A stretch of DNA of 64,000 nt, from NCBI GenBank assembly GCA_028684815.1, contig JAQUFE010000003.1, positions 29,708 through 93,707 of the forward strand. The letters are read 5' to 3'. Numbering within the stretch: the first letter of the stretch is position 1; every line of letters begins with the position of its first letter. A model generated the notes under the pieces. The model was not told the DNA's origin and made no database searches. It saw only the letters and a list, made by a program, of their open reading frames with translations. The stretch comes from Sulfurimonas sp. (GTDB lineage Bacteria > Campylobacterota > Campylobacteria > Campylobacterales > Sulfurimonadaceae). Position numbers and translations under genes: made by a program. Shown piece after piece: positions 9,658 to 19,618 of the stretch.

Positions 9658-10895
9658 AGTACTTTGTAGCAACTATTTTAACTAAAGGCAAAAGATTAGA
9701 GATACCATTGTATGCTAAAGATAGAAAAGAAGCTAATAATAATGTAAAGTTAAAATACTCTGGCATCGTTATAAAAGTTGTAGAAAAGGACGAACCACTA
9801 GAAGAGAAGTTTAAGAGATTTAGAGCAAATTTTGCTCAAAATATAAAAAAAAGAAAAATCAAGCCAGATGCGCTTATCGCCGCTATTAGACAGTTAGCAG
9901 TTATGACAAATGCTAGCATCTCAATACATGATTCACTTAGTGAGATAGCTTCTTCGAGTGATGATGGAACATTAAATTATGTTTTTGGCAAGCTAGCAGA
10001 TGAGATAAATTCTGGGCATTCACTCTCTTCATCTATGAAAAACTTTCATTTTGAGCTAGGAAGTTTAACTATAGCGATGGTTCATCTCGGAGAAAAAACT
10101 GGTAATCTAGACGAAGCACTATATTCACTCGCCAATATGCTAGAAGAGATACGCGCAAACTATACCAAATTTAAAAAAGCGATGGCATATCCAAGAAACG
10201 TTATGATAGCTATGGCTATAGCTTTTACAATCCTTATATCCTATGTTGTCCCAAAATTTAAAGATATCTTTGAACAACTAAAAACAGAGTTACCTCTACC
10301 AACACAGATACTACTAAAGCTAGAATCTCTACTTAATAATTATGGTCTATACCTTATAGCTGGTCTAGTTTTATCTTTTATAATATTTAAATATCTCTTA
10401 TCTAACTATAAAAATATAAGACTTGCTTGGCATAAAATACTTCTTAGGATATACCTTATAAAAAATATTATAGTATTTTCTACTCTTAGTAGGTTTACTC
10501 TAGTATTTTCAGAGCTTGTTCGTGCTGGTATCCCAATAGCTGAGGCGCTAGAGACATCCGTCTCTATGATAGACAATCTAGCACTTAAAATAAAGCTCTC
10601 GTCTGTAAGATTAACAGTAGAAAAAGGTGGCACACTAAATACTGGGCTTAAAGAGACAGAACTCTTTGAAAATATGATTATACAGATGGTAAGAGCAGCA
10701 GAAGATAGTGGTACTCTAGATGCAATGATGCAAAAGGTTGCTGAGTTTTATAAGATGAAGTTTGACGCTATTATAGATGGTCTCTCTGAGGCAATTGAGC
10801 CAATAATGCTCATCATTATAGCCGCTATGGTAACGCTACTAGCCCTTGGAATTTTCTTACCTATTTGGGGAATGGGTTCTGCTGTTGGGGGTTAA
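9654..10895 (+). CDS. GspF/PilC/MshG family inner membrane platform protein
   Basis: Two T2SSF domains and multiple TMs; overlaps the gspE-like gene by 4 nt. Confidence 0.9.
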   Translation: MKYFVATILTKGKRLEIPLYAKDRKEANNNVKLKYSGIVIKVVEKDEPLEEKFKRFRANFAQNIKKRKIKPDALIAAIRQLAVMTNASISIHDSLSEIASSSDDGTLNYVFGKLADEINSGHSLSSSMKNFHFELGSLTIAMVHLGEKTGNLDEALYSLANMLEEIRANYTKFKKAMAYPRNVMIAMAIAFTILISYVVPKFKDIFEQLKTELPLPTQILLKLESLLNNYGLYLIAGLVLSFIIFKYLLSNYKNIRLAWHKILLRIYLIKNIIVFSTLSRFTLVFSELVRAGIPIAEALETSVSMIDNLALKIKLSSVRLTVEKGGTLNTGLKETELFENMIIQMVRAAEDSGTLDAMMQKVAEFYKMKFDAIIDGLSEAIEPIMLIIIAAMVTLLALGIFLPIWGMGSAVGG

Positions 10896-11464
10896 ACTAT
10901 CTCTATTAGCCTATTCATTTTTTGCAAAAACAGATCCATACTCTCTTTAGAAGATTTTAGTCTATATAGAGTTTGGTTGTCAAAACTTTTTTCAACTATA
11001 TCGATACCTAACTCTTCACACTCATACTCAACCATTCTAATATTTGAGTATTCAAAGCGTATCTCAACCTCTTCTTCTTTTTTATACTCTAAGAGTTTGA
11101 CTTTTTGCAAACTTAAGTTTATAGCATCACTATATGCACGAACAAGTCCTCCTGGCCCTAGTTTTGTCCCACCAAAGTATCTAACAATAATCACTGCTGT
11201 ATTTATCAGTTTAGCTCCTTGAAGCACAAAAAGAGAGGGCCTGCCTGAGGTTCCTTTTGGTTCACCATCATCACTTGAGTATTCTACAACTTGATCATAC
11301 TCATTTAGATATCTAAAAGCCACTACAAAATGTCTAGCTTTTGGATGCTTTTGTTTTAGCTCTTCTAAGGTCTTTTCATATTCTGAAAAAGGAGTAATGT
11401 AAGCTATGAATTTTGATTGTTTAACTTCAAGAGTATCCGTGTAAATAGCATCTACATAATTCAT
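10892..11464 (-). CDS. YigZ/IMPACT family protein
   Basis: SSDDGEPKGTSGRPSLFVLQG and VIIVRYFGGTKLGPGGLVRAYSDA signature. Confidence 0.9.
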   Translation of the reverse strand: MNYVDAIYTDTLEVKQSKFIAYITPFSEYEKTLEELKQKHPKARHFVVAFRYLNEYDQVVEYSSDDGEPKGTSGRPSLFVLQGAKLINTAVIIVRYFGGTKLGPGGLVRAYSDAINLSLQKVKLLEYKKEEEVEIRFEYSNIRMVEYECEELGIDIVEKSFDNQTLYRLKSSKESMDLFLQKMNRLIEIV

Positions 11465-11546
11465 TACAGCTATTTTCTCTCAAAAAAAAAGTTTTTATTG
11501 TAGCTTTTAGGTATGATAATTAATGCCATACTACATAATAAAGAGG

Positions 11547-11570
11547 TAGCTAGAACAGTTGTTCTAACTA
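11547..11570. other. Near-perfect inverted repeat (TAGCTAGAACA-GT-TGTTCTAACTA) between yebC and yigZ
   Basis: 10 of 11 arm positions complementary with a 2-nt centre; downstream of yebC on the minus strand. Confidence 0.5.
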
Positions 11571-11599
11571 TTATAAGAGGCGTTTGCTCCTTATAAAAT

Positions 11600-12310
11600 T
11601 TATGCAAGGTTAGTAAAAACTCTATGCACATCTTCATCATCTTCAAGTTTTTCTAAAATCTTGTCAATCTCTTCGTGTTGCTCATCTGTTATGCTTATTG
11701 GCGAGTTTGCCATTCTTTCAAGATTCGCTTTTTTAATCTCTATATTCATCTCTTCTAATGCTTCTGTTAGAGTTCCAAAGCTTGTATAGTCTCCTGTAAC
11801 TAAACAGACTCCATCTTCAGCTTCTATCTCTTCTAAACCTGCATCTATGAGTTCAAGCTCTAACTCTTCAACATCCATATCATTTTTAAACTCAAACTCT
11901 ATAACTGATTTTCTATCAAACATAAATTCTAGTGAGCCATTTGTTAGTAACTCACCTCCATGTTTAGTTAGTATATTTTTAATATTAGCAACTGTTCTAG
12001 TATTGTTATCTGTCATACACTCTATAAAGATTAAGACACCATGAGGTGCTTTACCCTCAAAATTTACTTCAAGCATATTTGTAATATCTTTAGCAGTTGC
12101 TCTTTTTATAGCTGCATCTATATTGTCTTTTGGCATATTTTCAGCTTTCGCATTAAGTATAGCTGTACGAAGCTTCGCATTCATATCAGGATCGCCACCA
12201 CCCTCTTTTGCTGCTATTGTGATAATTTTGCCTAACTTTGGAAACAACTTTGACATTGCTCCCCATCTCTTTAGCTTTGATGCTTTTCTATATTCAAAAG
12301 CTCTTCCCAT
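11600..12310 (-). CDS. yebC: YebC/PmpR family regulator (translation-associated TACO1-like)
   Basis: [51 protein letters not shown] signature. Confidence 0.93.
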   Translation of the reverse strand: MGRAFEYRKASKLKRWGAMSKLFPKLGKIITIAAKEGGGDPDMNAKLRTAILNAKAENMPKDNIDAAIKRATAKDITNMLEVNFEGKAPHGVLIFIECMTDNNTRTVANIKNILTKHGGELLTNGSLEFMFDRKSVIEFEFKNDMDVEELELELIDAGLEEIEAEDGVCLVTGDYTSFGTLTEALEEMNIEIKKANLERMANSPISITDEQHEEIDKILEKLEDDEDVHRVFTNLA

Positions 12311-12322
12311 TTTATACTTTCC

Positions 12323-12679
12323 TTAACTGATTTGTATGATATTTATAGCATCATCTTTGCTATAATCAACTAAGATTTTGCTAGTCTCACCATCTTTAAC
12401 AAGATTTATAACTAGCTCTCTTATCTCTAGATTTTTATTTTTAAAAAGCTCAATTTTATAAGATTGCAGATTATTAGAGAGTGCATCTACGATTTTTGAA
12501 CTAAGTTTCAACCAATGTCTTTGAACTCTCTCTTCATCCTCATAAAAAAAACCACTTTGGTCATACTCGATCTCTTTAGCTTGACTTGCCACAATACTCA
12601 ACTTGTCAAAGAGTCTTTGTGACTCTACAAAAGAATTTTTTAAGATTTCATAATCACTGTCATTTAGCACATTTTTCAC
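12323..12679 (-). CDS. Conserved-looking hypothetical protein
   Basis: 118 aa ORF with an ATG, 12 nt upstream of yebC; no recognised family. Confidence 0.6.
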   Translation of the reverse strand: MKNVLNDSDYEILKNSFVESQRLFDKLSIVASQAKEIEYDQSGFFYEDEERVQRHWLKLSSKIVDALSNNLQSYKIELFKNKNLEIRELVINLVKDGETSKILVDYSKDDAINIIQIS

Positions 12680-12756
12680 CTATAAAATTGTATTTTAAAT
12701 TCAAAAATGTATAATACCATACATATAATGTTTTTAAGTCTTATCTAAGGATAGAA

Positions 12757-13248
12757 ATGAAGCTTAGTTTTCGGCTCAAGCACCACTTTTTCAGTGCTTT
12801 TCGTGAGTTTTTTGTTCATCATCATGGCTCTTTAGAGTTTCGTGCTAAAATTTTTGCACTCCTTATCTCATCAAATGAAGATGCAGATGAAGAGAACTAC
12901 ACCATTGTAGAAAAAATAGCTCTAGATATATACAAAGGTGATCAAGATAGAGCAGATCTTTTAGTTCTAACTACAAGGGAGCTGGTAAAAAAAGTACACG
13001 ATATAAGTAGCTTAGATATAGACACCCTAGTTTCGCACATCCAAAAAGAGTTAAAAATCATCCCACGATATGCAAAAAAAATAGATATAGAGTCTCTAAA
13101 ACCTCTTACAGAGATAAACAGAGATATAGATACTCTAGCTTATCAAAAAAATATTTTAGAATTTTTACAAAATCTAAAAGATGATACCCTTTGTAGTCAA
13201 AAATCTCAAATAGAAAAAGATGAAAAAAATCTAATAGCTAAATATTAA
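12757..13248 (+). CDS. Hypothetical protein
   Basis: 163 aa ORF divergent from 12323-12679; helical, no recognised family. Confidence 0.65.
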   Translation: MKLSFRLKHHFFSAFREFFVHHHGSLEFRAKIFALLISSNEDADEENYTIVEKIALDIYKGDQDRADLLVLTTRELVKKVHDISSLDIDTLVSHIQKELKIIPRYAKKIDIESLKPLTEINRDIDTLAYQKNILEFLQNLKDDTLCSQKSQIEKDEKNLIAKY

Positions 13249-13996
13249 ACTTCTCTTTGACAAAAAAACTATCCACTGAAATATTTTTAAATGCAGCATT
13301 CATAGAAGTAAAAAGCGATGGAAACTCTTTTTCCATCTTATTTAGCATCTCTTTTGTGTTTGCTCTAGCGTGTGGCATCTTTATGTCAAAACGCATGGCA
13401 GGACAAGCTTCATCACCAATAGCGGCAATATTATTAGACTCAACAAAGGCTCTTAGTTGTCTCTCGCGCATCTGTATGAGTGGGCGAATAACAATGATAC
13501 CATTATCAGCCCTATACTTTGGAGCAAGTGAGCGCATCTGGCCATTGTAGATAAAGTTCATAAAAAAACTCTCAGCCGCATCGTCCATGTGATGCCCTAA
13601 AGCTAGTTTATTGCAGCCATATTTCTCTGCAACTCCATAGAGTGTACCTCTTCTCATTCTTGAGAAAAAACTACAAAAGGATGAATTTTTTCTAATCTTC
13701 TCTTTGGCTAAATCATAAGTTTTAGTATCATGGAAGATATGCTCTATCTCATGCTCCTTGCAGTGTGCGATGAGTGCTTCATAGTTCTCTCCCATACCAT
13801 AGCCAACCGTTACAGCTAAGAACTCGAACTTAAATGGTGCGCGTCTCTGTTGCTCTTTTAGGGCATGAATCATAGTAAGTGAGTCCTTTCCGCCGCTTAG
13901 ACCCACTAAAATCTTATCACCCTCTTCTATTAGCTCAAACTCGGCATTTGTACGCCCCAGTTTTGACATGATTTTTTGAGAAATTATTATTGACAT
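13238..13996 (-). CDS. ttcA: tRNA 2-thiocytidine biosynthesis protein TtcA
   Basis: PP-loop VGLSGGKDSLTM, CxxC-type FCSFFSRMRRGTLY, LGHHMDDAAES. Confidence 0.88.
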   Translation of the reverse strand: MSIIISQKIMSKLGRTNAEFELIEEGDKILVGLSGGKDSLTMIHALKEQQRRAPFKFEFLAVTVGYGMGENYEALIAHCKEHEIEHIFHDTKTYDLAKEKIRKNSSFCSFFSRMRRGTLYGVAEKYGCNKLALGHHMDDAAESFFMNFIYNGQMRSLAPKYRADNGIIVIRPLIQMRERQLRAFVESNNIAAIGDEACPAMRFDIKMPHARANTKEMLNKMEKEFPSLFTSMNAAFKNISVDSFFVKEKFNI

Positions 13997-14007
13997 ATCA
14001 GATTAAA

Positions 14008-14715
14008 TCAGTTTTTATTTAATGAGAGAACTATCTTATCTACCATTTTCATAACAAACTCAGCACTCTCTATAGCACTAGTCTCTAAAAACTCATCAAA
14101 AGAAAAACTCGCATCCATATCAGCAGCATCGCTAATAGCGCGAAGTATGAAAAAATCAACTCCTAGAGCATCACAAACAACTGCAACACTCCCACCTTCC
14201 ATCTCAAGAGCATCTGCTTCAAAAGTTGAGCCTATCCAGTTCTTTCTCTCTTCATTTGCAACAAACTGATCACCAGTTGCAATAATGCCCTCAACTACAC
14301 TTTTACCCATCTCTTTAGCTACTTGTTTGCTCATCTCTATTAGAGCTTTATTAGCTTCAACAAAAACACTTCCCTCAGGAACAAAACCAAAAGGATGCCC
14401 AAAAGCTGTTATATCTAAATCGTGTTGAGCTAGTTTTGTAGCTACTATCAAATCACCTACTTTTAACTTAGGTGATACCGCACCAGCTACACCTGAGAAA
14501 AGCAGTTTTTCTGCTCCAAAATGCTCTATCATAGTAGATGCAGTAAGTGCTGAGAAGACTTTTCCAATCTTACTATATGCTATAACTAACTCAATGCCAT
14601 TATAAGTAGCTTCATAGTACTTATTTCCAGCATAGTTTGTTGTTTTGTAATCTTTTAATTTCTCTAAAATTGGTGCTATCTCTTCTGGCATCGCACCCAT
14701 TATTGCTATTTTCAT
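14008..14715 (-). CDS. mtnN: 5'-methylthioadenosine/S-adenosylhomocysteine (aminofutalosine) nucleosidase
   Basis: MKIAIMGAMPEEI, FSGVAGAV, ALEMEGGSVAVVC, RAISDAAD motifs. Confidence 0.93.
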   Translation of the reverse strand: MKIAIMGAMPEEIAPILEKLKDYKTTNYAGNKYYEATYNGIELVIAYSKIGKVFSALTASTMIEHFGAEKLLFSGVAGAVSPKLKVGDLIVATKLAQHDLDITAFGHPFGFVPEGSVFVEANKALIEMSKQVAKEMGKSVVEGIIATGDQFVANEERKNWIGSTFEADALEMEGGSVAVVCDALGVDFFILRAISDAADMDASFSFDEFLETSAIESAEFVMKMVDKIVLSLNKN

Positions 14716-14790
14716 ATATTACCTTAGTGTTTACTATTTGAGCGATTGTAGCAAAATAATGGTTAAAATTATTTTATCTCCAATGAGTCA

Positions 14791-15909
14791 TCATCCTTTT
14801 TCCAAACTACGTCTAAAAATCGCAAGTGTTACAAGAAAAAAGATCATACCTATAACAAAGATCCAGAGCATATCAATCCAAACAACAGCAAACCCAGCAT
14901 CTCTATATAGAACTGCCTGTGCAAAGCTTACGAAGTGAGTGTTAGGTAGAAGATACATCAAATACTGAAGTGCTTGAGGCATGCTCTCAAAAGGAGTAAA
15001 TGCACCTGACAAAATCATAATTGGTAAGATTGTTAAGATTAAGATCAAGCCAAATTGTGGCATTGTACGTGCGATCGTACCCATAAAGATCCCCATTGAA
15101 GCGGTAGCAAAAAGAATCAATGAAGTGCCTGCTAAAAAGAGAAAAAGTGAACCAGCTAGTGGTACGCTAAGGATCCCTTTAACAACAAAGAGTAGTGCAA
15201 ATATTACTGCAACAAGTACAATAAAACTCATCGACCATATCTTACCAAGCATAATCTCCGTTGCATTAACGGGAAGTACCAAGAGGTGCTCTAATGTTCC
15301 ATGTTCACGCTCACGAATGAGTGCAGCACCTGATAGCATAATAGAGATCATTGTAATATAATTAATGATTGCCATAATCCCTCCAAACCAAGTGCTATCA
15401 AGTGTTGGGTTGTACTTCATCCTAGTAACTATGTTGATGGGAAGTTTCATCTCTGTAGTTTGCAAAAAATCTGCAAGCTCTTTAGTGATGATTTGTTGTA
15501 TATAACCAGCACCAATCCCCGCTTGTGTTAAGCGTGTTGCGTCTATATTTAGTTGCAGATCTGCCACTTTGCTACTAACTATATCCTTTTCAAACCCTGA
15601 GGGGATAACAACTACAAAGGTATATCTTCCTGCGTCCATACCTGCATCCATCTCATCAGATGAGATAAGACCAGACATCTTAAAGCGCGGTGGATAGAAA
15701 GAGCTGCTAAGTTGCCTTGAGATTGTAGTTCGATCTTGATCTACAAAGGCTATTGGTGCATTGTGCACTTCAACTGAAGCAGATGTTGCATCTATATAGA
15801 TCCCAAAAGAGAAGACCCAAGCAATAAGAATCATCATAACTTTATCGCCCAATAAAATGCGAAGCTCTTTAATCCCAAAACGAAAAATATTAAGTAGATG
15901 TTTTCTCAC
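14791..15909 (-). CDS. ABC-2 type transporter permease (YhhJ-like)
   Basis: ABC-2 permease with RMKYNPTLDSTWFGGIMAI and LIREREHGTLEHLLVLPV motif. Confidence 0.9.
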   Translation of the reverse strand: MRKHLLNIFRFGIKELRILLGDKVMMILIAWVFSFGIYIDATSASVEVHNAPIAFVDQDRTTISRQLSSSFYPPRFKMSGLISSDEMDAGMDAGRYTFVVVIPSGFEKDIVSSKVADLQLNIDATRLTQAGIGAGYIQQIITKELADFLQTTEMKLPINIVTRMKYNPTLDSTWFGGIMAIINYITMISIMLSGAALIREREHGTLEHLLVLPVNATEIMLGKIWSMSFIVLVAVIFALLFVVKGILSVPLAGSLFLFLAGTSLILFATASMGIFMGTIARTMPQFGLILILTILPIMILSGAFTPFESMPQALQYLMYLLPNTHFVSFAQAVLYRDAGFAVVWIDMLWIFVIGMIFFLVTLAIFRRSLEKG

Positions 15910-15910
15910 T

Positions 15911-18619
15911 CTATTTCTCCTGCTGTTTTAAAAGCATCATACTACTGAGTGTTATCACAATTATTGCTATCAATAATGCAAGCATATCAGGATAAACTCC
16001 TGAAAAATCAACATTTTTACTAAAGATAGCCCTACTTATATTGATAAAATATGTCACTGGAAAAATAGTACCAATAATAGCACCTACGCCCTCAAGAGAA
16101 CTTACAGGATCTTTAAGTCCAGAGTAGTTAATAGTTGGTATAAGTGTAAGTATTGCAGTAGCGGCTAAAGCAGCTATCTGAGTCTGTGCGAAAGAGGAGA
16201 TTAAAAAACCCAATCCAGTTGTGGTGATTACAAAAAGTAAAGCTGCAAGGCTAAGTAGTGCTAAGCTCCCTTTTAAAGGTACATCAAACAGCCAAACAGA
16301 TAGTGCCACTAAACCAAAGAAACCTATCATACTTACAACAACATAGGGAATTTGTTTGCCTATTAAAAATTCTAACTTAGTAACAGGTGTCGCATAGAAG
16401 TTAATAATAGATCCCATCTCTTTTTCGCGAACAACACTAAGTGCCATCAATATAGCAGGAACAAAGATAAGTAGCATGGGAATAACTGCTGGAACCATTG
16501 CATTTAGACTTTTAAAGTCTGGGTTGTAACGGTAACGCATCTCTATGTTTGCAGCTGAGAGTGTCGGAACATAGCCTAAGGTTTGCTTTGCTAAGTGTTT
16601 AATATAGTCATAGTGCATTCCAGTTAAATAACCTTTTATTGTCTCCGCACGAAAAGGCATTGCGCCATTTACCCAAACCGCTACATCCACAGATTCTGAT
16701 CGAAGCAGACTCTTAGCAAAACCGGGAGGAATTACTACAGCGACAATAATTTCTCCGCTTTTCATTCTCCTATCTAGTTCCTCTTGTGAACTCAAATCAC
16801 TCTCTTGTACAAAATAGCGAGATCCTGAGATATTTTGAATATAGTCTCTACTTTGTGGAGTTTTATCTTGATCTAGTGCAGAAAATTTTAGATCTTCTAC
16901 ATCTAGTGTAATACCATAACTCATTATAAATAGTAAAAAAACCATACCTACTAGTGCAAAAGTTAAGCGAATTGGATCACGAACTAACTCTAACGACTCT
17001 CGATAACTATATCCAAAAAGTCTCCGCAGACTAAATTCTTTATGCTTATGAAGACTATCTTCCATAAGCTTAATATCTGTATCAGCAATTTTTTCCTGTG
17101 TAGCATCTTCAAGGTAGTCAATAAATGCCTCTTCAAGTGTATCTTTGCCTTTTTTCTCTATCAACACTTTTGGTGTATCACTATCAAGAACTTTTCCCTG
17201 ATGCATCAAAGAGATGCGATCACATCTCTCTCCTTCATTCATAAAGTGAGTAGATATAAAAATAGTTACACCATCACCTCTTGCAAGATCTACTAGTAGT
17301 TTCCAAAAACTATCTCTTGAGATTGGATCAACTCCCGATGTCGGCTCATCAAGTATTAGCATTTGTGGTTTATGAATCACTGCAACTGCTAAAGAGAGTC
17401 TCTGACGAATACCAAGAGGTAGGTTTGATGCATTTACATCTCTATAATCATTGAGATAAAAACGCTCTAACATCTCTTTTATACGCTTTTGGATCTTCTC
17501 CTTTGGTATATGAAAAAGTTGTGCATGAAGGAGTAGATTTTGATAGACACTAAGTTCTGTATATAGCGAGAAGGCTTGTGTCATATAACCAACATTATTT
17601 CGAATTTCAATATCTCCGCTATTGGCAAGTTTACCAAAGAGCCATGCTTCTCCTTCGCTTTGTGGTAAAAGTCCTGTTAGCATCTTCATAGTCGTGGTTT
17701 TACCACAACCATTTGAGCCTAAAAACCCAAAGATCTCCCCTTTCCTGATTTTAAAGCTAACACTATCAACTGCTATAAAATCACCAAATTTTTTAGTCAA
17801 TCCCTCTGCTACAATGGCATAGTCTTCATTTTTATCTTCATACTTAGGAACAACAAGCTTCTCATGTCCTCTGCTCTTTTCTTCTGGGAGCAAAGCGATA
17901 AAAGCTTCATCTAAATTATCTGTATCGGTTTTCTCTTTTAGCTCAAAGGGCGTACCTCTAAAGAGTATCTCTCCATCATCCATAGCGATGATATGATCAA
18001 ACTCTTCTGCCTCTTCCATATATGCTGTAGCTACCAAGACACTCATATTTGAGCGATTTTGGCGTATATGATCTATAAGTGTCCAAAACTGTTTTCTTGA
18101 GAGTGGATCTACACCAGTAGTAGGCTCATCTAATATTAAGAGATCTGGGTCATGAATCAAAGCACAACAGAGTCCCAGTTTTTGTTTCATACCACCAGAG
18201 AGTTTTCCAGCAGGACGATCTTTGAAATTGAGAAGCCCTGTACTCTGCAGAAGAAGTTCTATTCGAGATTCTCTCTCTTTTTTATCTTGTTGAAAAAGAC
18301 GAGCAAAAAACTCTATATTTTCATAAACAGAGAGTGACATATAGAGATTTTTACCAAGTCCTTGTGGCATATAAGCGATGCGTGAACAAATGCTATTTCG
18401 GTTTTTTTTATTCTCTATATCAATATCCAAAACTTCAATAGTTCCACTTTGTATTTTTCTCACTCCAGATATCAATGCCATAGTAGTTGATTTACCAACA
18501 CCGTCAGGTCCAATAAATCCAACCATAGATCCAGCAGGAATCTCTAAAGTAATATTATCAATGGCTACTACATCACCGTAGTGATGTGAGACACCTTTGA
18601 GTCTTGCAACAATATTCAT
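15911..18619 (-). CDS. Fused ABC transporter: two ATPase domains plus ABC-2 permease (RbbA-like)
   Basis: Two Walker A motifs ([24 protein letters not shown]), two signatures ([22 protein letters not shown]), C-terminal ABC-2 permease domain. Confidence 0.9.
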   Translation of the reverse strand: MNIVARLKGVSHHYGDVVAIDNITLEIPAGSMVGFIGPDGVGKSTTMALISGVRKIQSGTIEVLDIDIENKKNRNSICSRIAYMPQGLGKNLYMSLSVYENIEFFARLFQQDKKERESRIELLLQSTGLLNFKDRPAGKLSGGMKQKLGLCCALIHDPDLLILDEPTTGVDPLSRKQFWTLIDHIRQNRSNMSVLVATAYMEEAEEFDHIIAMDDGEILFRGTPFELKEKTDTDNLDEAFIALLPEEKSRGHEKLVVPKYEDKNEDYAIVAEGLTKKFGDFIAVDSVSFKIRKGEIFGFLGSNGCGKTTTMKMLTGLLPQSEGEAWLFGKLANSGDIEIRNNVGYMTQAFSLYTELSVYQNLLLHAQLFHIPKEKIQKRIKEMLERFYLNDYRDVNASNLPLGIRQRLSLAVAVIHKPQMLILDEPTSGVDPISRDSFWKLLVDLARGDGVTIFISTHFMNEGERCDRISLMHQGKVLDSDTPKVLIEKKGKDTLEEAFIDYLEDATQEKIADTDIKLMEDSLHKHKEFSLRRLFGYSYRESLELVRDPIRLTFALVGMVFLLFIMSYGITLDVEDLKFSALDQDKTPQSRDYIQNISGSRYFVQESDLSSQEELDRRMKSGEIIVAVVIPPGFAKSLLRSESVDVAVWVNGAMPFRAETIKGYLTGMHYDYIKHLAKQTLGYVPTLSAANIEMRYRYNPDFKSLNAMVPAVIPMLLIFVPAILMALSVVREKEMGSIINFYATPVTKLEFLIGKQIPYVVVSMIGFFGLVALSVWLFDVPLKGSLALLSLAALLFVITTTGLGFLISSFAQTQIAALAATAILTLIPTINYSGLKDPVSSLEGVGAIIGTIFPVTYFINISRAIFSKNVDFSGVYPDMLALLIAIIVITLSSMMLLKQQEK

Positions 18620-18621
18620 TT

Positions 18622-19611
18622 TTAATTATCACGACTTTTTGAGTCTGCTAAATTATTTAAAAACTCAGGCCAAGGGCTTGAGCTCTTTAGTTGTATATAA
18701 GCGACTCCAGGCAAACCAGTCTTTACTTTTTCTATATGTTTAGCCAATAGATCTGCATCAATTTTAACTTTTATGCGAAACATCAACTTTTCACGCTCAC
18801 TCTCTGTCTCTATCTCTTTTGGAGTAAATTGTGCCTCTGCCGAGATAAAAGTAACTTTAGCAGGAATAGCAACACTTGGTAGAGCATCTAGGATAATACG
18901 AGCTTCTGAACCGATATTGATATGAGCAACTTTGGAAGTTGGTAAAAAAACTGTCATAAATACATCTGTTAACTTCAAAACAGAGAGAACCCGTCCTCCA
19001 TTACCAACAACTTCACCAGGTTCAACTAAACGATATAATACTCGTCCATCAATAGGTGATTTTAATATGCTATCTTCTATATTAACCTTGATAGTTTCAA
19101 CTAGTGCTTGAGCCTCTTTAATAGCAGCTTTAGCACTTGTTGCTTGTGCTTTAGCTGCTGCAAGTCCAGCTTTTAAACGCTCCACTGTTGTCTCATCTTG
19201 TTGCAGCGTAGCAAGAGGAATATTTTTATCTACATAGAGTGATTCTGAGCGAACTAAATTTTTAAGTGCATGATCTAGTCCACTTTGCCGCTCGGTAACT
19301 ATCGCTTGTGCATACTTTTCATTTTGTAGAGATTGCTCTTTTTTAGCTTCTGCTTGCATAAGAGATGCTTCAAGTGACTTGATATCCAAGCGTACAAGTA
19401 TTTCATCTTTGCTTACCATATCCCCTTCTTCAACCATGATCTCCTCTACTCTAGCGGAGAGTTTACTGGAAATATCAACTTGTGTACCTTCAATACGACC
19501 ATTACTTGAAGCAAATCCATCAAGCTCATTTGCTTGATTTAAGTAGCGATAAACAAATATAAGTGCAATAACAGTAGATGCGATAAGTAGGCTATATAAA
19601 ATTCTTTTCAT
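18622..19611 (-). CDS. HlyD/MFP family efflux adaptor (YhiI-like)
   Basis: N-terminal TM, biotinyl-lipoyl-like hairpin, [30 protein letters not shown]. Confidence 0.9.
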   Translation of the reverse strand: MKRILYSLLIASTVIALIFVYRYLNQANELDGFASSNGRIEGTQVDISSKLSARVEEIMVEEGDMVSKDEILVRLDIKSLEASLMQAEAKKEQSLQNEKYAQAIVTERQSGLDHALKNLVRSESLYVDKNIPLATLQQDETTVERLKAGLAAAKAQATSAKAAIKEAQALVETIKVNIEDSILKSPIDGRVLYRLVEPGEVVGNGGRVLSVLKLTDVFMTVFLPTSKVAHINIGSEARIILDALPSVAIPAKVTFISAEAQFTPKEIETESEREKLMFRIKVKIDADLLAKHIEKVKTGLPGVAYIQLKSSSPWPEFLNNLADSKSRDN

Positions 19612-19618
19612 AAAAGAG

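Noticed and set aside
14981-15361. 126-aa plus-strand ORF inside the ABC permease gene
   Set aside because: Antisense shadow of a conserved coding region, without supporting signals.
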